Shown here: in pieces, positions 9,289 through 19,936 of the stretch | How the letters are laid out: every line of letters starts with the position of its first letter | Position numbering within the stretch: the first letter of the stretch is position 1 | Source: JBLMXQ01 sp050257855 | GTDB lineage: Bacteria > Acidobacteriota > Vicinamibacteria > Vicinamibacterales > CAVVIG01 | Assembly (NCBI GenBank): GCA_050257855.1 | Contig: JBLMXQ010000093.1 | Location: 16,706-80,705 of the forward strand | DNA: 64,000 nucleotides | Direction: 5' to 3' | Program-made: the position numbers and the translations under genes | The notes under the pieces: model-generated | What the model was told of the DNA's origin: nothing | What the model saw: only the letters and a program-made list of their open reading frames with translations | Database searches by the model: none

Positions 9289-9289
9289 A
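9274..9289 (-). promoter_or_regulatory. -10 box inside the rhomboid N-terminal reading frame
   Basis: TATGAT (9289-9284, minus strand) is followed after 7 nt by an in-frame GTG (9276-9274). The arrangement is the same as for the ABC exporter at 2135: an ATG within the -10 box and a GTG at the expected transcript start. Confidence 0.5.
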
Positions 9290-9292
9290 CCA

Positions 9293-9319
9293 ACAGCTAT
9301 CGGCTATCGGCTATCAGCG
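9293..9319. repeat. Short tandem repeat of CGGCTAT type
   Basis: Heptamer units CGGCTAT, CGGCTAT and a CAGC variant lie directly upstream of the rhomboid promoter. They belong to the same family as the tracts at 27605 and 60768. Confidence 0.7.
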
Positions 9320-9351
9320 GGGCCGGTAGCCGACAACCGGGAGCCACCCGG

Positions 9352-9834
9352 TCAACGTATGTGAATGATCCAGCCCACGATCGCGCCGTAAAGAATGTGC
9401 GCGGCAAGGGCGACGAGGAAGGTCCTGGGACCGTAGTTGAGCATCAGGAAGCCCGGCGGCTCGAGGAGGGCGGTCTCGTCTGCCGCCGTCTCCGGCGTCG
9501 CCATCCGCGGGTGCACGACCGGCAGCAGCACGCTCACGAGCACCGTGGACGTGAACAGCGCGTGCACGATCCCGAGCAGTGCCCCGAGCCACCAGCTGCT
9601 GAACCCGACGGCGCGGAAGAACACGCCGTAGCCGAGCGCGAAGGCGACGCCGATCAGGAAGTGAAAGGTGTAGCCCCAGGCTTTCGCACGCGTCCGGTTC
9701 TCGGTGACGATCGTTCCGAGCAGAAACGACAGGTCCATGCGCGTGAACCCGAGCTGCGCCGCCGCGCGCACGGTGGTCGTGAGAACCAGGGTGCCGACGA
9801 AGCCGGCGGTCAGGTCGGTCCCGATTGGCGCCAT
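9352..9834 (-). CDS. Four-helix membrane protein of unknown function
   Basis: A 160 aa integral membrane protein with hydrophobic segments at about 8-25, 55-75, 80-105 and 137-158. A charged loop (~108-128) is rich in Glu, Thr and Ala. I do not recognise a family motif. Its ATG (9834) lies one base beyond the stop of the GH15 gene, so the two are translationally coupled and co-expressed. It may anchor or serve the same stress or storage-sugar response, but that is context only. Confidence 0.75.
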   Translation of the reverse strand: MAPIGTDLTAGFVGTLVLTTTVRAAAQLGFTRMDLSFLLGTIVTENRTRAKAWGYTFHFLIGVAFALGYGVFFRAVGFSSWWLGALLGIVHALFTSTVLVSVLLPVVHPRMATPETAADETALLEPPGFLMLNYGPRTFLVALAAHILYGAIVGWIIHIR

Positions 9835-9835
9835 G

Positions 9836-11683
9836 TCATTCTCGCCTTGCGGCGCCTGCGGCCGCCGCCTGCCTGGCCCGCCCGCCTGGCCGGGCGTCCG
9901 CCGCGTCCGCGATGGCGACGGCGGCGTCCACGAGCGCGAGGTGCACCAGCGCCTGCGGGAAATTGCCGAGGAACTCGCCGGTGTGCGGGTCGACCTCTTC
10001 CGAGTAGAGGCCGACGTCGTTCGCGCGGTCGACGAGCTGCTGCATCAGGCTCGCCGCTTCGTCGATCCGGCCGGCGCGCGCCATCGCCCCGGCCAGCCAG
10101 AACGAGCAGTTGAGGAAGCAGCCTTCCGTGCCCGGCAGGCCGTCCTCTCCCCGGTAGCGGTAGACGAAGCAGCCTTCGCGGAGCGTCCGGCAGATGGCGT
10201 CGATCGTGCCGGTCATTCGCTCTCCGCACGGGTCCCCGTACCCGACGAGCGGCAGCATCAGCAGCGCCGCGTCGACCGCGTCGCTCCCGGCCGACCGTGT
10301 GTAGCTGCGGAGACGCTCCGACCAGCAGGCGGACTCGATGTAGCCCTCGATGGCGTTCGCTTCGCGCCGCCAGCGGTCGACGTGCCGTGAAGGGAGCTCG
10401 CCGGCCTTCGCCAGCCGGCAGGCGCGGTCGAGCGCGACCCAGCACATGGCCTTGGAGTGCGTGAAGTGCTGCGGCGCGCTGCGCACCTCCCAGATGCCGG
10501 AATCGGGCCGGCGCCAGATGTCGCACACCAGATCGGCGATGCGTTCGAGCACGCGGCCCGTATCGCGGGAGAGCGCGTGGCCGCCGCGCCCGTACAGCCA
10601 GGCGGTCTGCAGCAGGTCGCCGTAGATGTCGAGCTGCTCCTGCCCGGCCGCTTTGTTGCCGACCCGCACGGGCCGGGACCCGCGATAGCCGGCGAGCGGC
10701 AGATCGAACTCCGGCGCGTGCGGGCCGCCGTCGAGGCGATACAGGACCTGCAGCTTCGGCTCCGTCAGGGCGGTCGCCTGCATGAACCACCAGAAGAGGG
10801 CGCGCGCTTCGTCGCGGCACCCGAGCTCGAGGAGCGCGTCGATCAGGAATGCCGAATCGCGAATCCAGCAGAAGCGATAGTCCCAGTTCCGCTCGCCGCC
10901 CATTTCCTCGGGCAGGGACGTGGTCGGCGCGGCGGCGGCCGCGCCCGACGGCGCGAAGATCAGCAGCTTCAGGACCAGGGCGCTGCGGCGCACCATGTCC
11001 TGCCACGGCCCGGCGTACGCCCGCCCGCCGGCCCACCGGCTCCAGAACTCGATCGTCTTGCGCAGCCGCGCCTCGACGGCCTGCCGCGCCGGCAGCACCA
11101 GCGGTTCCGAGTGAGCCGAAGCGAGGACCAGAAGCGCGCGTGCGCCCTCGGCGATCTCGAAGTCGGCGCGGGCGACGTCGCCGTCCCACACCGGTGACCC
11201 CGCGCCCCACACCCGCACGGCCAGCGCCTCGGAGGCCCACGTCGCCACCGGCACGCCGTCGCGCCATTCGGGCCGCGGCCCGCTGCGGCCGTAGTCGAAC
11301 CGCGGCGCGAAGCGCCACCACATGGGCACACGCCCGCCGAGCCCCTCGATCGATCGCGCGAGCTCGCGCATCGGGCCGAGCTCTCCGTCGGGAATCGTCA
11401 GCGCGTCCACCACGCGCACCGCTCCGCAGTCGGTCGTGAACGTCGTCTCGACGACATTGGTGTCGGGGAGGTACCGCCGCGTGGCGGCAAAGGGAATGGA
11501 GGGCTGCAGTGTCAGCGTGCCGCCGCCGTCCTTGTCGAGGAGGGCGGCGAAGACGCTCGGCGAGTCGATGTTGGGCAGGCAGAGCCAGTCGATCCCGCCG
11601 TCGGTCGCGACCAGCGCCGTGGTGCGGCCGTCGCCGATGAGCGCGTAGTCACGAATCGGAGCGTAGCCGTCGACCCGCATCAT
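9836..11683 (-). CDS. Glycoside hydrolase family 15 (glucoamylase/trehalase-like)
   Basis: A 615 aa cytoplasmic enzyme without a signal peptide, predicted to release glucose from alpha-glucosides such as trehalose or maltodextrins. The N-terminal beta-sandwich begins IRDYALIGDGRTTALVATDG and IDWLCLPNIDSPSVFAALLD, typical of bacterial GH15. The (alpha/alpha)6 barrel carries NWDYRFCWIRDSAF (~276-289) and, near the end, LYSEEVDPHTGEFLGNFPQ, which holds an acidic catalytic residue. The C-terminal ~25 residues are Ala/Gly/Arg-rich. It is 31 nt downstream of typA and coupled to the membrane protein at 9834. The substrate is not decided by sequence. Confidence 0.93.
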   Translation of the reverse strand: MMRVDGYAPIRDYALIGDGRTTALVATDGGIDWLCLPNIDSPSVFAALLDKDGGGTLTLQPSIPFAATRRYLPDTNVVETTFTTDCGAVRVVDALTIPDGELGPMRELARSIEGLGGRVPMWWRFAPRFDYGRSGPRPEWRDGVPVATWASEALAVRVWGAGSPVWDGDVARADFEIAEGARALLVLASAHSEPLVLPARQAVEARLRKTIEFWSRWAGGRAYAGPWQDMVRRSALVLKLLIFAPSGAAAAAPTTSLPEEMGGERNWDYRFCWIRDSAFLIDALLELGCRDEARALFWWFMQATALTEPKLQVLYRLDGGPHAPEFDLPLAGYRGSRPVRVGNKAAGQEQLDIYGDLLQTAWLYGRGGHALSRDTGRVLERIADLVCDIWRRPDSGIWEVRSAPQHFTHSKAMCWVALDRACRLAKAGELPSRHVDRWRREANAIEGYIESACWSERLRSYTRSAGSDAVDAALLMLPLVGYGDPCGERMTGTIDAICRTLREGCFVYRYRGEDGLPGTEGCFLNCSFWLAGAMARAGRIDEAASLMQQLVDRANDVGLYSEEVDPHTGEFLGNFPQALVHLALVDAAVAIADAADARPGGRARQAAAAGAARRE

Positions 11684-11714
11684 CTGCGTGGGTGCCCGTG
11701 CGACGCGGCCGCCA

Positions 11715-13604
<1,890 letters not shown>

Positions 13605-13607
<3 letters not shown>

Positions 13608-13619
13608 CCCTTCAGTATA
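13605..13619 (-). promoter_or_regulatory. Leaderless -10 box of typA
   Basis: TATACT (13619-13614) is followed by 6 nt and the ATG (13607), so +1 should be the start codon. The GAAGGG between them is too close to the ATG to serve as a usual ribosome binding site. Confidence 0.6.
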
Positions 13620-13620
13620 C

Positions 13621-13643
13621 CCAAGGACGCCGTACGTCCTTGG
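13621..13643. promoter_or_regulatory. Perfect 9-bp inverted repeat upstream of typA
   Basis: CCAAGGACG (13621-13629) and CGTCCTTGG (13635-13643) are separated by 5 nt. The element lies in the -35 region of the typA promoter and about 95 nt after the cytochrome stop. It can be an operator for typA or a transcript hairpin for the cytochrome gene. No T-run follows, so a classical terminator is unlikely. Confidence 0.5.
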
Positions 13644-13736
13644 ATGCCACGTCCCCGCAGAGCTCGCTGCAGGTCTCGCAGCCGACCGCAGGCGGCAGAT
13701 TGTGAAGGTGAAGCGACCGGGCTGACCGGCGCCCGG

Positions 13737-14204
13737 CTATTTCGGCACCTGGTGCACGAGCCCGGCCATCGCGGCGTACGAGAAGAACTTGAAGTGGGGG
13801 CTCTTCTCGCTGTGGCACTGCACGCACACGCTCTCCGCAGGCACGGCGACGATCGCCCCTGGTTTGGCGGCGCCGCCGGCCGCGGCCGCGATATGCGCTT
13901 TCCCCGCGCCGTGGCAGGCTTCGCACTGGATGTTGGCGTTGACGTCGTCTGCGAGCAGGCTCGGGGCCCCGGTCACGTGGCAGCTGATGCATTTGCCGTC
14001 GGCATCCTTCTCGGATCCCGACAGCCGGTTGATCGCGTGCGCGTGCTTCGTGCGGTCCCAGGCGGCGTACTCCGCCGCGTGACATTCCTTGCACGCCGCT
14101 GCCCACGCATAGTCATCCGTCTTCGCCTGCCGGGCGGCAGCGGTTCCCGGAGCCACCATCCAGACCATCGCGGCCGCGAGAGCGAGCCGCAGCACGTGGC
14201 GCAT
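13737..14204 (-). CDS. Periplasmic tetraheme cytochrome c
   Basis: An exported electron carrier with four CXXCH heme sites: CKECH, CISCH, CEACH and CVQCH. The arrangement is like the cytochrome c554/NapC-NrfB class of small multihemes. The start at 14204 (MRHVLRLALAAAMVWM...) is chosen over the ATG 27 nt upstream because GGAGG lies about 8 nt before it and it gives a clean signal peptide ending at about GTAAARQ. Its redox partner is not encoded nearby. The protein may feed electrons to or from a membrane complex elsewhere. Confidence 0.9.
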   Translation of the reverse strand: MRHVLRLALAAAMVWMVAPGTAAARQAKTDDYAWAAACKECHAAEYAAWDRTKHAHAINRLSGSEKDADGKCISCHVTGAPSLLADDVNANIQCEACHGAGKAHIAAAAGGAAKPGAIVAVPAESVCVQCHSEKSPHFKFFSYAAMAGLVHQVPK

Positions 14205-14376
14205 AGATAACCTCCGCGAGAGAGGCATCAATAGCGATACCGGATCGCGTCAGGAGCGTAACTCGTTGAATGACGCGGGCTTGGCTGGTCTTCGGGGAGG
14301 GCGGGTCGCAGCTGCTGCCGGATTCCCGTCAATAGTCGTCGCGCCTGTTCCTGGCAGCTCGTCGAGCTCCGCTTGC

Positions 14377-14391
14377 TAGAATGGTTTCATG
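14377..14391 (+). promoter_or_regulatory. Leaderless -10 box of the FmdB gene
   Basis: TAGAAT (14377-14382) is followed by exactly 6 nt and the ATG at 14389. No ribosome binding site is present between them. Confidence 0.6.
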
Positions 14392-14616
14392 CCGCTCTTT
14401 GAATACGCATGCCGCCAGTGCGGAAACCGGTTCGAGTACCTCACGCGCGAAGGGCAGGCACCTTCGTGCCCCTCCTGCTCCGGTACCGATCTCGAGAAGC
14501 AGCTGTCGGTGTTCGCGGTTGCTGCGGGCGGGTCCGACAAGCCGGCCGCCTTCGCGCCTGCGCCGTGCGGGATGTGCGGCGACCCGCGCGGGCCGGGCGC
14601 CTGCTCGATGAACTGA
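14389..14616 (+). CDS. FmdB-family zinc ribbon protein
   Basis: A 75 aa protein with the FmdB pattern: MPLFEYACRQCGNRFEYLT at the start, then CPSCSG (~27-32), giving one zinc ribbon. A second Cys group (CGMCG, CSMN) is at the C-terminus. FmdB was named as a putative regulator of amidase or formamidase genes, but the function of most members is unknown. It is a single gene, convergent with the Rrf2 gene. Confidence 0.9.
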   Translation: MPLFEYACRQCGNRFEYLTREGQAPSCPSCSGTDLEKQLSVFAVAAGGSDKPAAFAPAPCGMCGDPRGPGACSMN

Positions 14617-14624
14617 TCACACGA

Positions 14625-14658
14625 TTCACAGGGTTCACCGTCATGGGAACCCTGTGAA
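14625..14658. terminator. 12-bp perfect hairpin between convergent genes, made of the 9-bp repeat
   Basis: TTCACAGGGTTC (14625-14636) pairs with GAACCCTGTGAA (14647-14658) over a 10-nt loop. It lies 8 nt after the FmdB stop and 27 nt from the Rrf2 stop, so it could end both transcripts. There is no T-run. The right arm is the first part of a 9-bp tandem repeat. Confidence 0.6.
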
Positions 14659-14680
14659 CCCTGCGAACCCCGTGAACCCC
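14644..14680. repeat. 9-bp tandem repeat (GTGAACCCT type)
   Basis: Four degenerate units of the pattern TGTGAACCC stand in a row (14644-14680). The same unit occurs four times within dnaK (57464-57499) and twice near 37932. Confidence 0.75.
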
Positions 14681-14684
14681 GGTC

Positions 14685-15104
14685 CTACGCCGCCGTCGCC
14701 CTGAAGCCGGCGAGCTGAGCGAGCGACGCAGACGAGAGAACGTTGGTGAGCGCCGCCTGCGCGCTCGCCCAGACGCGCTGGGCGGCGCAGGTCGCTGCGA
14801 GATGGCACCCGTCCCCGTTCCCCGATACGCATCGGTTGAGGCAGAGCGGCCCCTCCACGGCGGTGACGACGTCGAGCACGGACACGCCGTCGGCCGGACG
14901 CGCGAGCTCGAATCCGCCGGCGCGGCCGGCATGCGACCGGACAATCCGGGCGTCCACGAGTTGCTGAAGAATCTTGGCGACGAACGTCTGGGGGGCATCC
15001 GCGGCGCGGGCCAGCGCAGCGCGGCTGGCGCGAGCGCCTGAGGGCAGCGTGGCGAGATGCACGGTGACGCGCACGGCGTAGTCGGCGGCTCGGGTTACCT
15101 GCAT
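14685..15104 (-). CDS. Rrf2-family transcriptional regulator (Fe-S type)
   Basis: A 139 aa DNA-binding regulator. The start MQVTRAADYAVRVTVHLA and the winged helix AADAPQTFVAKILQQLVDARIVRSHAGRAGGF are typical of Rrf2 proteins. The effector region has clustered cysteines, CLNRCVSGNGDGCHLAATC (~88-106). Their spacing fits proteins that bind a Fe-S cluster and sense iron, NO or redox state (RirA, NsrR, IscR classes). Which one cannot be told, since no isc, suf or hmp gene is near. Confidence 0.92.
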   Translation of the reverse strand: MQVTRAADYAVRVTVHLATLPSGARASRAALARAADAPQTFVAKILQQLVDARIVRSHAGRAGGFELARPADGVSVLDVVTAVEGPLCLNRCVSGNGDGCHLAATCAAQRVWASAQAALTNVLSSASLAQLAGFRATAA

Positions 15105-15308
15105 GGTTTGTCGTCCTGAATGAAAGCAGTCACAAGCGGAGCGAACCGTGACTGACGCGCTCCTCGTTGCCCCGAAGCAAGCGCCGGACCAGCCCGGCGA
15201 AAACCGGAAATCCGCAGGCTTTCAAGGGAAGTTGGGTCGCTTTTAGACGGAATGCCGCCGGCCCGGCGCAAAACGTGACGGTTTCCCGGCAGAAATCCGA
15301 TCGGCCGC

Positions 15309-16757
15309 CTAGGGCCGTCGCGGGATGCGCGCGTCCGCCATGGCCGCGTGGTAGACGAAGGACGCCATCACGACGGCCGCCTGCCTGAGATCGTCCTCGT
15401 TCACACGGTCCACCGTGTCCATGTTGGTGTGGTGGGTACGAACGTCGTAGTTGCGATAGCTCTGGATCGGATTGAACGCGGGCACGCCGGCACGGTCGAA
15501 GGTAACGTGATCGGTGGCGCCGATCCCCTCGATGACGTTCTTCCGCGCCCCGATGTCCGTGAACGGCGCCAGCCAGGTGTCGAACAGCGGTTTGACGGCC
15601 GCGTTGTTCTCGCAGTAGAAGCCGTAGATCGGACCGTAGCCGTTGTCGATGTTGAAGTAGACATCGAACTGCTGGCGCGCGGCGCGGTTCGCGTCGCCGG
15701 CAAGGTGCTGCGCGACCCAGGCGCGCGACCCCAGCAGCCCCTGCTCCTCTCCACCCCAGAGCGCGACCCGGATCGTGCGTCGTGGCCTGACGCCGGCCGC
15801 CTTCAGGATGCGCATCGCTTCGATCACGGTCGTGGCCCCGTCGGCGTTGTCCGTGGCGCCGACGCCCGTGTGCCAGGAATCGAGGTGCGCGCCGAACATC
15901 ACCACCTCGTCCCGGAGCGCCGGATCGACGCCCGGGATCTCGGCAATCACGTTGGCCGCGTCCTGCTGGTCGTAGTACCTGGTCTGGACGCCGATCCGGA
16001 GCTTCACGGGCACGTGGCGCTCGAGCATGCGCACGATCATGTTGTAGTGCTCGGCGCTCAGCACGACGGACGGCACCGCGCCGGGCCCGCCGTCGCGGCC
16101 GGTGACGAACACCGTGCCGTGCTCGCCGATGCTCGGCCGAAGCTGCACGGCGGCGCCCGCCTCGCGGACTGCCTGCGCGATCTTCTGCGCCGCGGCCGGC
16201 GGCCGGGACCCGGCCGACGCGTTCGGCTCCGAGGGCGCGGCGTCCGGGTCGGTCGGCTGCGGCCGATCGCGCCGGACGAAGCGCGTCATGAGCGGCTGCG
16301 TCATGACGATGGCGCCCTGCAACTGGTCGCGCATCGCGCTGACCGCCTCGGGAGTCTTGTCGCCGACGAAGACGGGCGCCGCGACGATGTCGCCGCTCGT
16401 CGAGGGAGACCAGGCCTCGGCGTACCCGATGAGCGGCATGTATCGGGGCTCGACCATCTCCACGGTCAGCTTCTCGAGCGTCCAGCCGCGGCCGAAGTGC
16501 CAGGGCTCCTCGTGGACGTTCGCGAGGCCGTAGGACGCCAGCCGATCCCGCACGAAGGCGACGGCACGCCGGAACGCCGGCGAGTTCGTCAGCCGAGGTC
16601 CGATGTCGACGGTGAGCATCTCGAACACCGGCGCCGCCTGCGAGTGCTGCAGCCCTTCGGCGCGGATCGTCGCGAGCATCGGATCGGCCGCCGGCTGGGC
16701 CGCGACCGCGGCGCCGACACCGAGAACCAGAGCCAACGCGAGCGCCTTCTTCATCAT
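15309..16757 (-). CDS. Secreted M28-family metallopeptidase
   Basis: An exported zinc aminopeptidase or carboxypeptidase-like enzyme of 482 aa, with a signal peptide MMKKALALALVLGVGAAVAAQ. The metal ligands of family M28 are visible: GAHLDSW (His), GATDNADGA (bridging Asp), WGGEEQG (catalytic Glu and Glu ligand), NIDNG (Asp) and the late THHTNMD (His). An inserted PA-like region spans ~110-260. It begins 4 nt after the RND gene, so it is the last gene of the pump operon. The pairing with an efflux pump is unusual and may just be shared transcription. Confidence 0.93.
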   Translation of the reverse strand: MMKKALALALVLGVGAAVAAQPAADPMLATIRAEGLQHSQAAPVFEMLTVDIGPRLTNSPAFRRAVAFVRDRLASYGLANVHEEPWHFGRGWTLEKLTVEMVEPRYMPLIGYAEAWSPSTSGDIVAAPVFVGDKTPEAVSAMRDQLQGAIVMTQPLMTRFVRRDRPQPTDPDAAPSEPNASAGSRPPAAAQKIAQAVREAGAAVQLRPSIGEHGTVFVTGRDGGPGAVPSVVLSAEHYNMIVRMLERHVPVKLRIGVQTRYYDQQDAANVIAEIPGVDPALRDEVVMFGAHLDSWHTGVGATDNADGATTVIEAMRILKAAGVRPRRTIRVALWGGEEQGLLGSRAWVAQHLAGDANRAARQQFDVYFNIDNGYGPIYGFYCENNAAVKPLFDTWLAPFTDIGARKNVIEGIGATDHVTFDRAGVPAFNPIQSYRNYDVRTHHTNMDTVDRVNEDDLRQAAVVMASFVYHAAMADARIPRRP

Positions 16758-16761
16758 GCCC

Positions 16762-19700
16762 TCAGCCCTGAGCCCTTCCTTCGGCGGGCGCCGGCTTGAG
16801 CAGGCCGGCCTTGACCCGCCCGATCCATTCCTTCCATCGCCTGCTCGCGACGGCCTGTTCGAGCGCGTCGAACTTGACGTACGCCACGGGCACGAGCAGC
16901 AGCGTGAGGAACAGGCACAGCGACTGGCCGCCGATGATCGTGATCGCGATCGCCGCGCGCCCCTGCCCGCCGATGCCGATGCCGAGCGAGGTCGGAATCA
17001 GTCCGGCGATGATCGCGGAGGTGGTCATCAGGATCGGGCGCAGCCGCGTGCGGCACGCCTCGACGATCGCCTCGCGCAGCGGCACCCCGCGCGCGCGCAG
17101 CACGTTCGCGTAGTCGACCTGCAGGATGGAGTTCTTCTTGACGATGCCGATGAGCAGGAGCACGCCGAGCGCGCTCCAGAGGCTGAGGAGCCGCCCGGTG
17201 ATCCAGAGCGTCAGGAGCGCGAACGGGATCGTCACCGGCAGCACGAGCATGATGACGATCGGCTGGACGAAGCTCTCGAACTGCGCCGCGAGGACCATGT
17301 ACACGAAGATCAGGGCGAGGCTGATCGCCATGATCAGGTTCTGCGTCGTCTCGTCGAGGATCTTCGTCTGCCCGGCCAGCCTGAACGACATGTCGGGCGG
17401 CATATGCAGATCCGCGAGCATCCGGCGCACTTCGGCCGAGGCCTCGTCGAGCGCGTGGCCCGGGGCGATGTCCGAGTACAGGCCGACGGAGAACTGCCGG
17501 TTGTACCGCTGCAGCGTGCTCGGGCCGAGGCCCCGCTCCAGCCGGGCGATGTTGTCGATGCGGACCGGCCCGTGCGCCGACGGGACGGTCAGCTTCCCGA
17601 TCGCCTCGATGTCGCGCCGCTGGCCCTCCAGCACGCGGATCTTGACCGGATACTGCTCGGAGCCCTCGCGATAGCTGGAGATCTCGTCGTCGCCGGCGAC
17701 GGCGAGCCGGAGCGTGTTGCCGATGGTCGACATGCGGACGCCCAGATCCGCCGCCCGCCGGCGGTCCACGGCGACGTGAATCTCCGGGTTCGACACGTTC
17801 AACGACAGCTTCGGATCGACGAGGCTCGGCATCTTCTGCGCCCGGGCGAGGGCCTGCATGGCGTAGTCGGCCAGCTGGTTCATGTCCGGCCCGAGGAGGT
17901 TCGCGGAGATCGGGAACCCGCCCGCCTCGCCGCCGCCGAGCGGGTTGCGGATCGTGATGCTCGGCTTGTACGAAGGGTGCTTCGCGAGGCGGCGCCGCAG
18001 CTCGGTGATGATGGAGTCCTGGCTGACCTTCCGGTCCTCGTACGGCGTCGCGAAGCCGAGCAGGTGGATGTGCGTCGGCCGCTCGGTGATCGTCGGCTGC
18101 AGGTCGCGGACGCCCTCGATGCCGCTCAGCTCCGCCACGAGGTTGTTCGCGATTTCGGTGCTGCCTTCGAGCGACGTGCCCTCGGGCGTGTCGACGTGGA
18201 TCGTCCACTCGCCCATGTCCTCGGTCGGCACGAACGTGCGGCCGACCATGCGGTTCAGCGGGAACATCGTCAGGAACACGCCGACCGACACGGCGATGAT
18301 CACGCCCGGGTGATCGAGCGCCCAGTTCACGCGCGCGGTGTACCAATTGTCGAGCCAGTGGAAGAACCCGTGCTCCTTCGTCTTGTGGTCGGCGGCCGCG
18401 TCCGACACCTTGAGGAAGCGCGAGCTGAGCATCGGCGTCAGCGTGAAGCTGACGAGCATCGACACGAGGATCGAGAACGCCATGGTCCAGCCGAACGGGT
18501 TGATGTACCGGCGGGCGTAGCCGGTCATGAACGCGATCGGCAGGAAGATGACCACCAGCGACAGCGTCGTCGCCATGACGGCGAGCGTCACTTCGCGCGT
18601 GCCCTGGATGGCCGCCTCGAACGGCGTGCAGTTCTTCTCCTCGATGTACCGGAAGATGTTCTCCAGCACGACGATGGCGTCGTCGATGACGATGCCGACG
18701 GCGAGCGTGATGCCGAGCAGCGTCATGTTGTTGAGCGTGAAGCCCATGGCGCGCATCAGCGTGAAGCTGGAGATGATGGAAGCCGGGATGGCCAGCGCCG
18801 AGATGATGACGGCCCGGATGTTCCGGATGAAGATCAGCACGACGATCGCGGCGAAGAGGCTGCCGAAGATCAGGTGTTCCTCGAGCGAGGCGACCGAGGC
18901 GTAGATGAACTTCGAGTCGTCGCGCGTGATCGTCAGCTTCACCGCCCTCGGGAGCGAGCGGCGCACGCTGTCCAGCTTCCGCTTGACGCCTTCGATCACC
19001 GCGATCGTGTTCTCCCCCGTCGCCCGCTTGACGTCGAGGCTGACCGCCGGCTCGCCGTTCAGCCAGACCGCCTGGGTCGGCCGCTCGCTGGCGTCCTCGG
19101 CGTAGCCGATGTCGGCGACGCGGATCGGCGTGCCGTTCTTGGTCGCGATGACGATGTTGTTGAACTGATCGGTCGCGTCGATGCGGCCCAGCGTCCGGAG
19201 CAGCAGCTCGGACTTGCCCTGCTCGACCGTGCCGCCGGGGATCTCCACGTTCTCGTTCACTACGGCGTCGCGCACGTCGGTCATCGACAGGCCGTAGGCG
19301 TTCAGTTTGTCGATGTCGACGACCACGTGGATCTCGCGCGCGCGTCCGCCGCCGAGATCCACTTCTCCGACGCCGTTGGCCGTCTCGATGGCGCGCTTGA
19401 CCTGCTTGTCCGCGACCTCGGTGAGCGTCCGCAGGCTCATGTCCCGCGACGACAGGACGACCGACATGATCGGATCGGAGTCGGGATCGACCTTGGTGAT
19501 GATCGGCGGCAGCATCTGCGGCGGGACGTTCTTCATCGCCGCGGACACCTTCTCGCGCACGTCGTTCGCGGCGTCGTTGATGTCGCGCTCGAGGACGAAC
19601 TTGAGGGTGATCTGCGCCCGGCCCTCCGAGATCCGCATCGACGACATCTCGTCGATGCCCGAGATGCTGCTGAGCGTCTCCTCCATCGGCTCGACGACCG

Positions 19701-19881
19701 ACGTGGCCATCTCGTCAGGGCTCGCGCCGGGGAGCGCGAGCGACACGTTGACGGTCGCCGGGTCGGCGCGCGGGAAGAGGTCGACGCCGAGGCCCATGAA
19801 CGAGAAGATGCCGAGCACCACGAGCAGCATCACGAGCATCGTGGCGAACACCGGCCGGCGGACGCAGAGTTCGGAGAGCAT
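16762..19881 (-). CDS. RND multidrug efflux permease (HAE1 type)
   Basis: A 1039 aa inner-membrane proton-drug antiporter. The start MLSELCVRRPVFATMLVMLLVVLG is characteristic of the HAE1 family, with about twelve helices and two large periplasmic loops. Conserved stretches include VDLFPRADPATVNV, a GITLAVGIVIDDAIVVLENI segment in helix 4 with the proton-relay Asp residues, and LLLIGIVKKNSILQVDYAN in the second half. Adaptor and pump are adjacent in the same direction (51 nt). No TolC-like gene is present, so the outer-membrane channel must be elsewhere. The substrate is unknown. Confidence 0.95.
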   Translation of the reverse strand: MLSELCVRRPVFATMLVMLLVVLGIFSFMGLGVDLFPRADPATVNVSLALPGASPDEMATSVVEPMEETLSSISGIDEMSSMRISEGRAQITLKFVLERDINDAANDVREKVSAAMKNVPPQMLPPIITKVDPDSDPIMSVVLSSRDMSLRTLTEVADKQVKRAIETANGVGEVDLGGGRAREIHVVVDIDKLNAYGLSMTDVRDAVVNENVEIPGGTVEQGKSELLLRTLGRIDATDQFNNIVIATKNGTPIRVADIGYAEDASERPTQAVWLNGEPAVSLDVKRATGENTIAVIEGVKRKLDSVRRSLPRAVKLTITRDDSKFIYASVASLEEHLIFGSLFAAIVVLIFIRNIRAVIISALAIPASIISSFTLMRAMGFTLNNMTLLGITLAVGIVIDDAIVVLENIFRYIEEKNCTPFEAAIQGTREVTLAVMATTLSLVVIFLPIAFMTGYARRYINPFGWTMAFSILVSMLVSFTLTPMLSSRFLKVSDAAADHKTKEHGFFHWLDNWYTARVNWALDHPGVIIAVSVGVFLTMFPLNRMVGRTFVPTEDMGEWTIHVDTPEGTSLEGSTEIANNLVAELSGIEGVRDLQPTITERPTHIHLLGFATPYEDRKVSQDSIITELRRRLAKHPSYKPSITIRNPLGGGEAGGFPISANLLGPDMNQLADYAMQALARAQKMPSLVDPKLSLNVSNPEIHVAVDRRRAADLGVRMSTIGNTLRLAVAGDDEISSYREGSEQYPVKIRVLEGQRRDIEAIGKLTVPSAHGPVRIDNIARLERGLGPSTLQRYNRQFSVGLYSDIAPGHALDEASAEVRRMLADLHMPPDMSFRLAGQTKILDETTQNLIMAISLALIFVYMVLAAQFESFVQPIVIMLVLPVTIPFALLTLWITGRLLSLWSALGVLLLIGIVKKNSILQVDYANVLRARGVPLREAIVEACRTRLRPILMTTSAIIAGLIPTSLGIGIGGQGRAAIAITIIGGQSLCLFLTLLLVPVAYVKFDALEQAVASRRWKEWIGRVKAGLLKPAPAEGRAQG

Positions 19882-19899
19882 GAAACCTCTCGGGACTGC

Positions 19900-19936
19900 C
19901 GGAAGGCCGTCCCCTGCCGGGACGGTCCGTCCCTAC
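19900..19936. repeat. Interspersed palindromic element, copy 1
   Basis: Between the adaptor and pump genes. It contains CCGTCCC (19907-19913), a 5-nt loop, GGGACGG (19919-19925) and then CCGTCCC again. On the minus strand the order TAGGGAC, CCCGGCAGG, GACGGCCT matches a second copy at 56250-56290. Confidence 0.6.
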
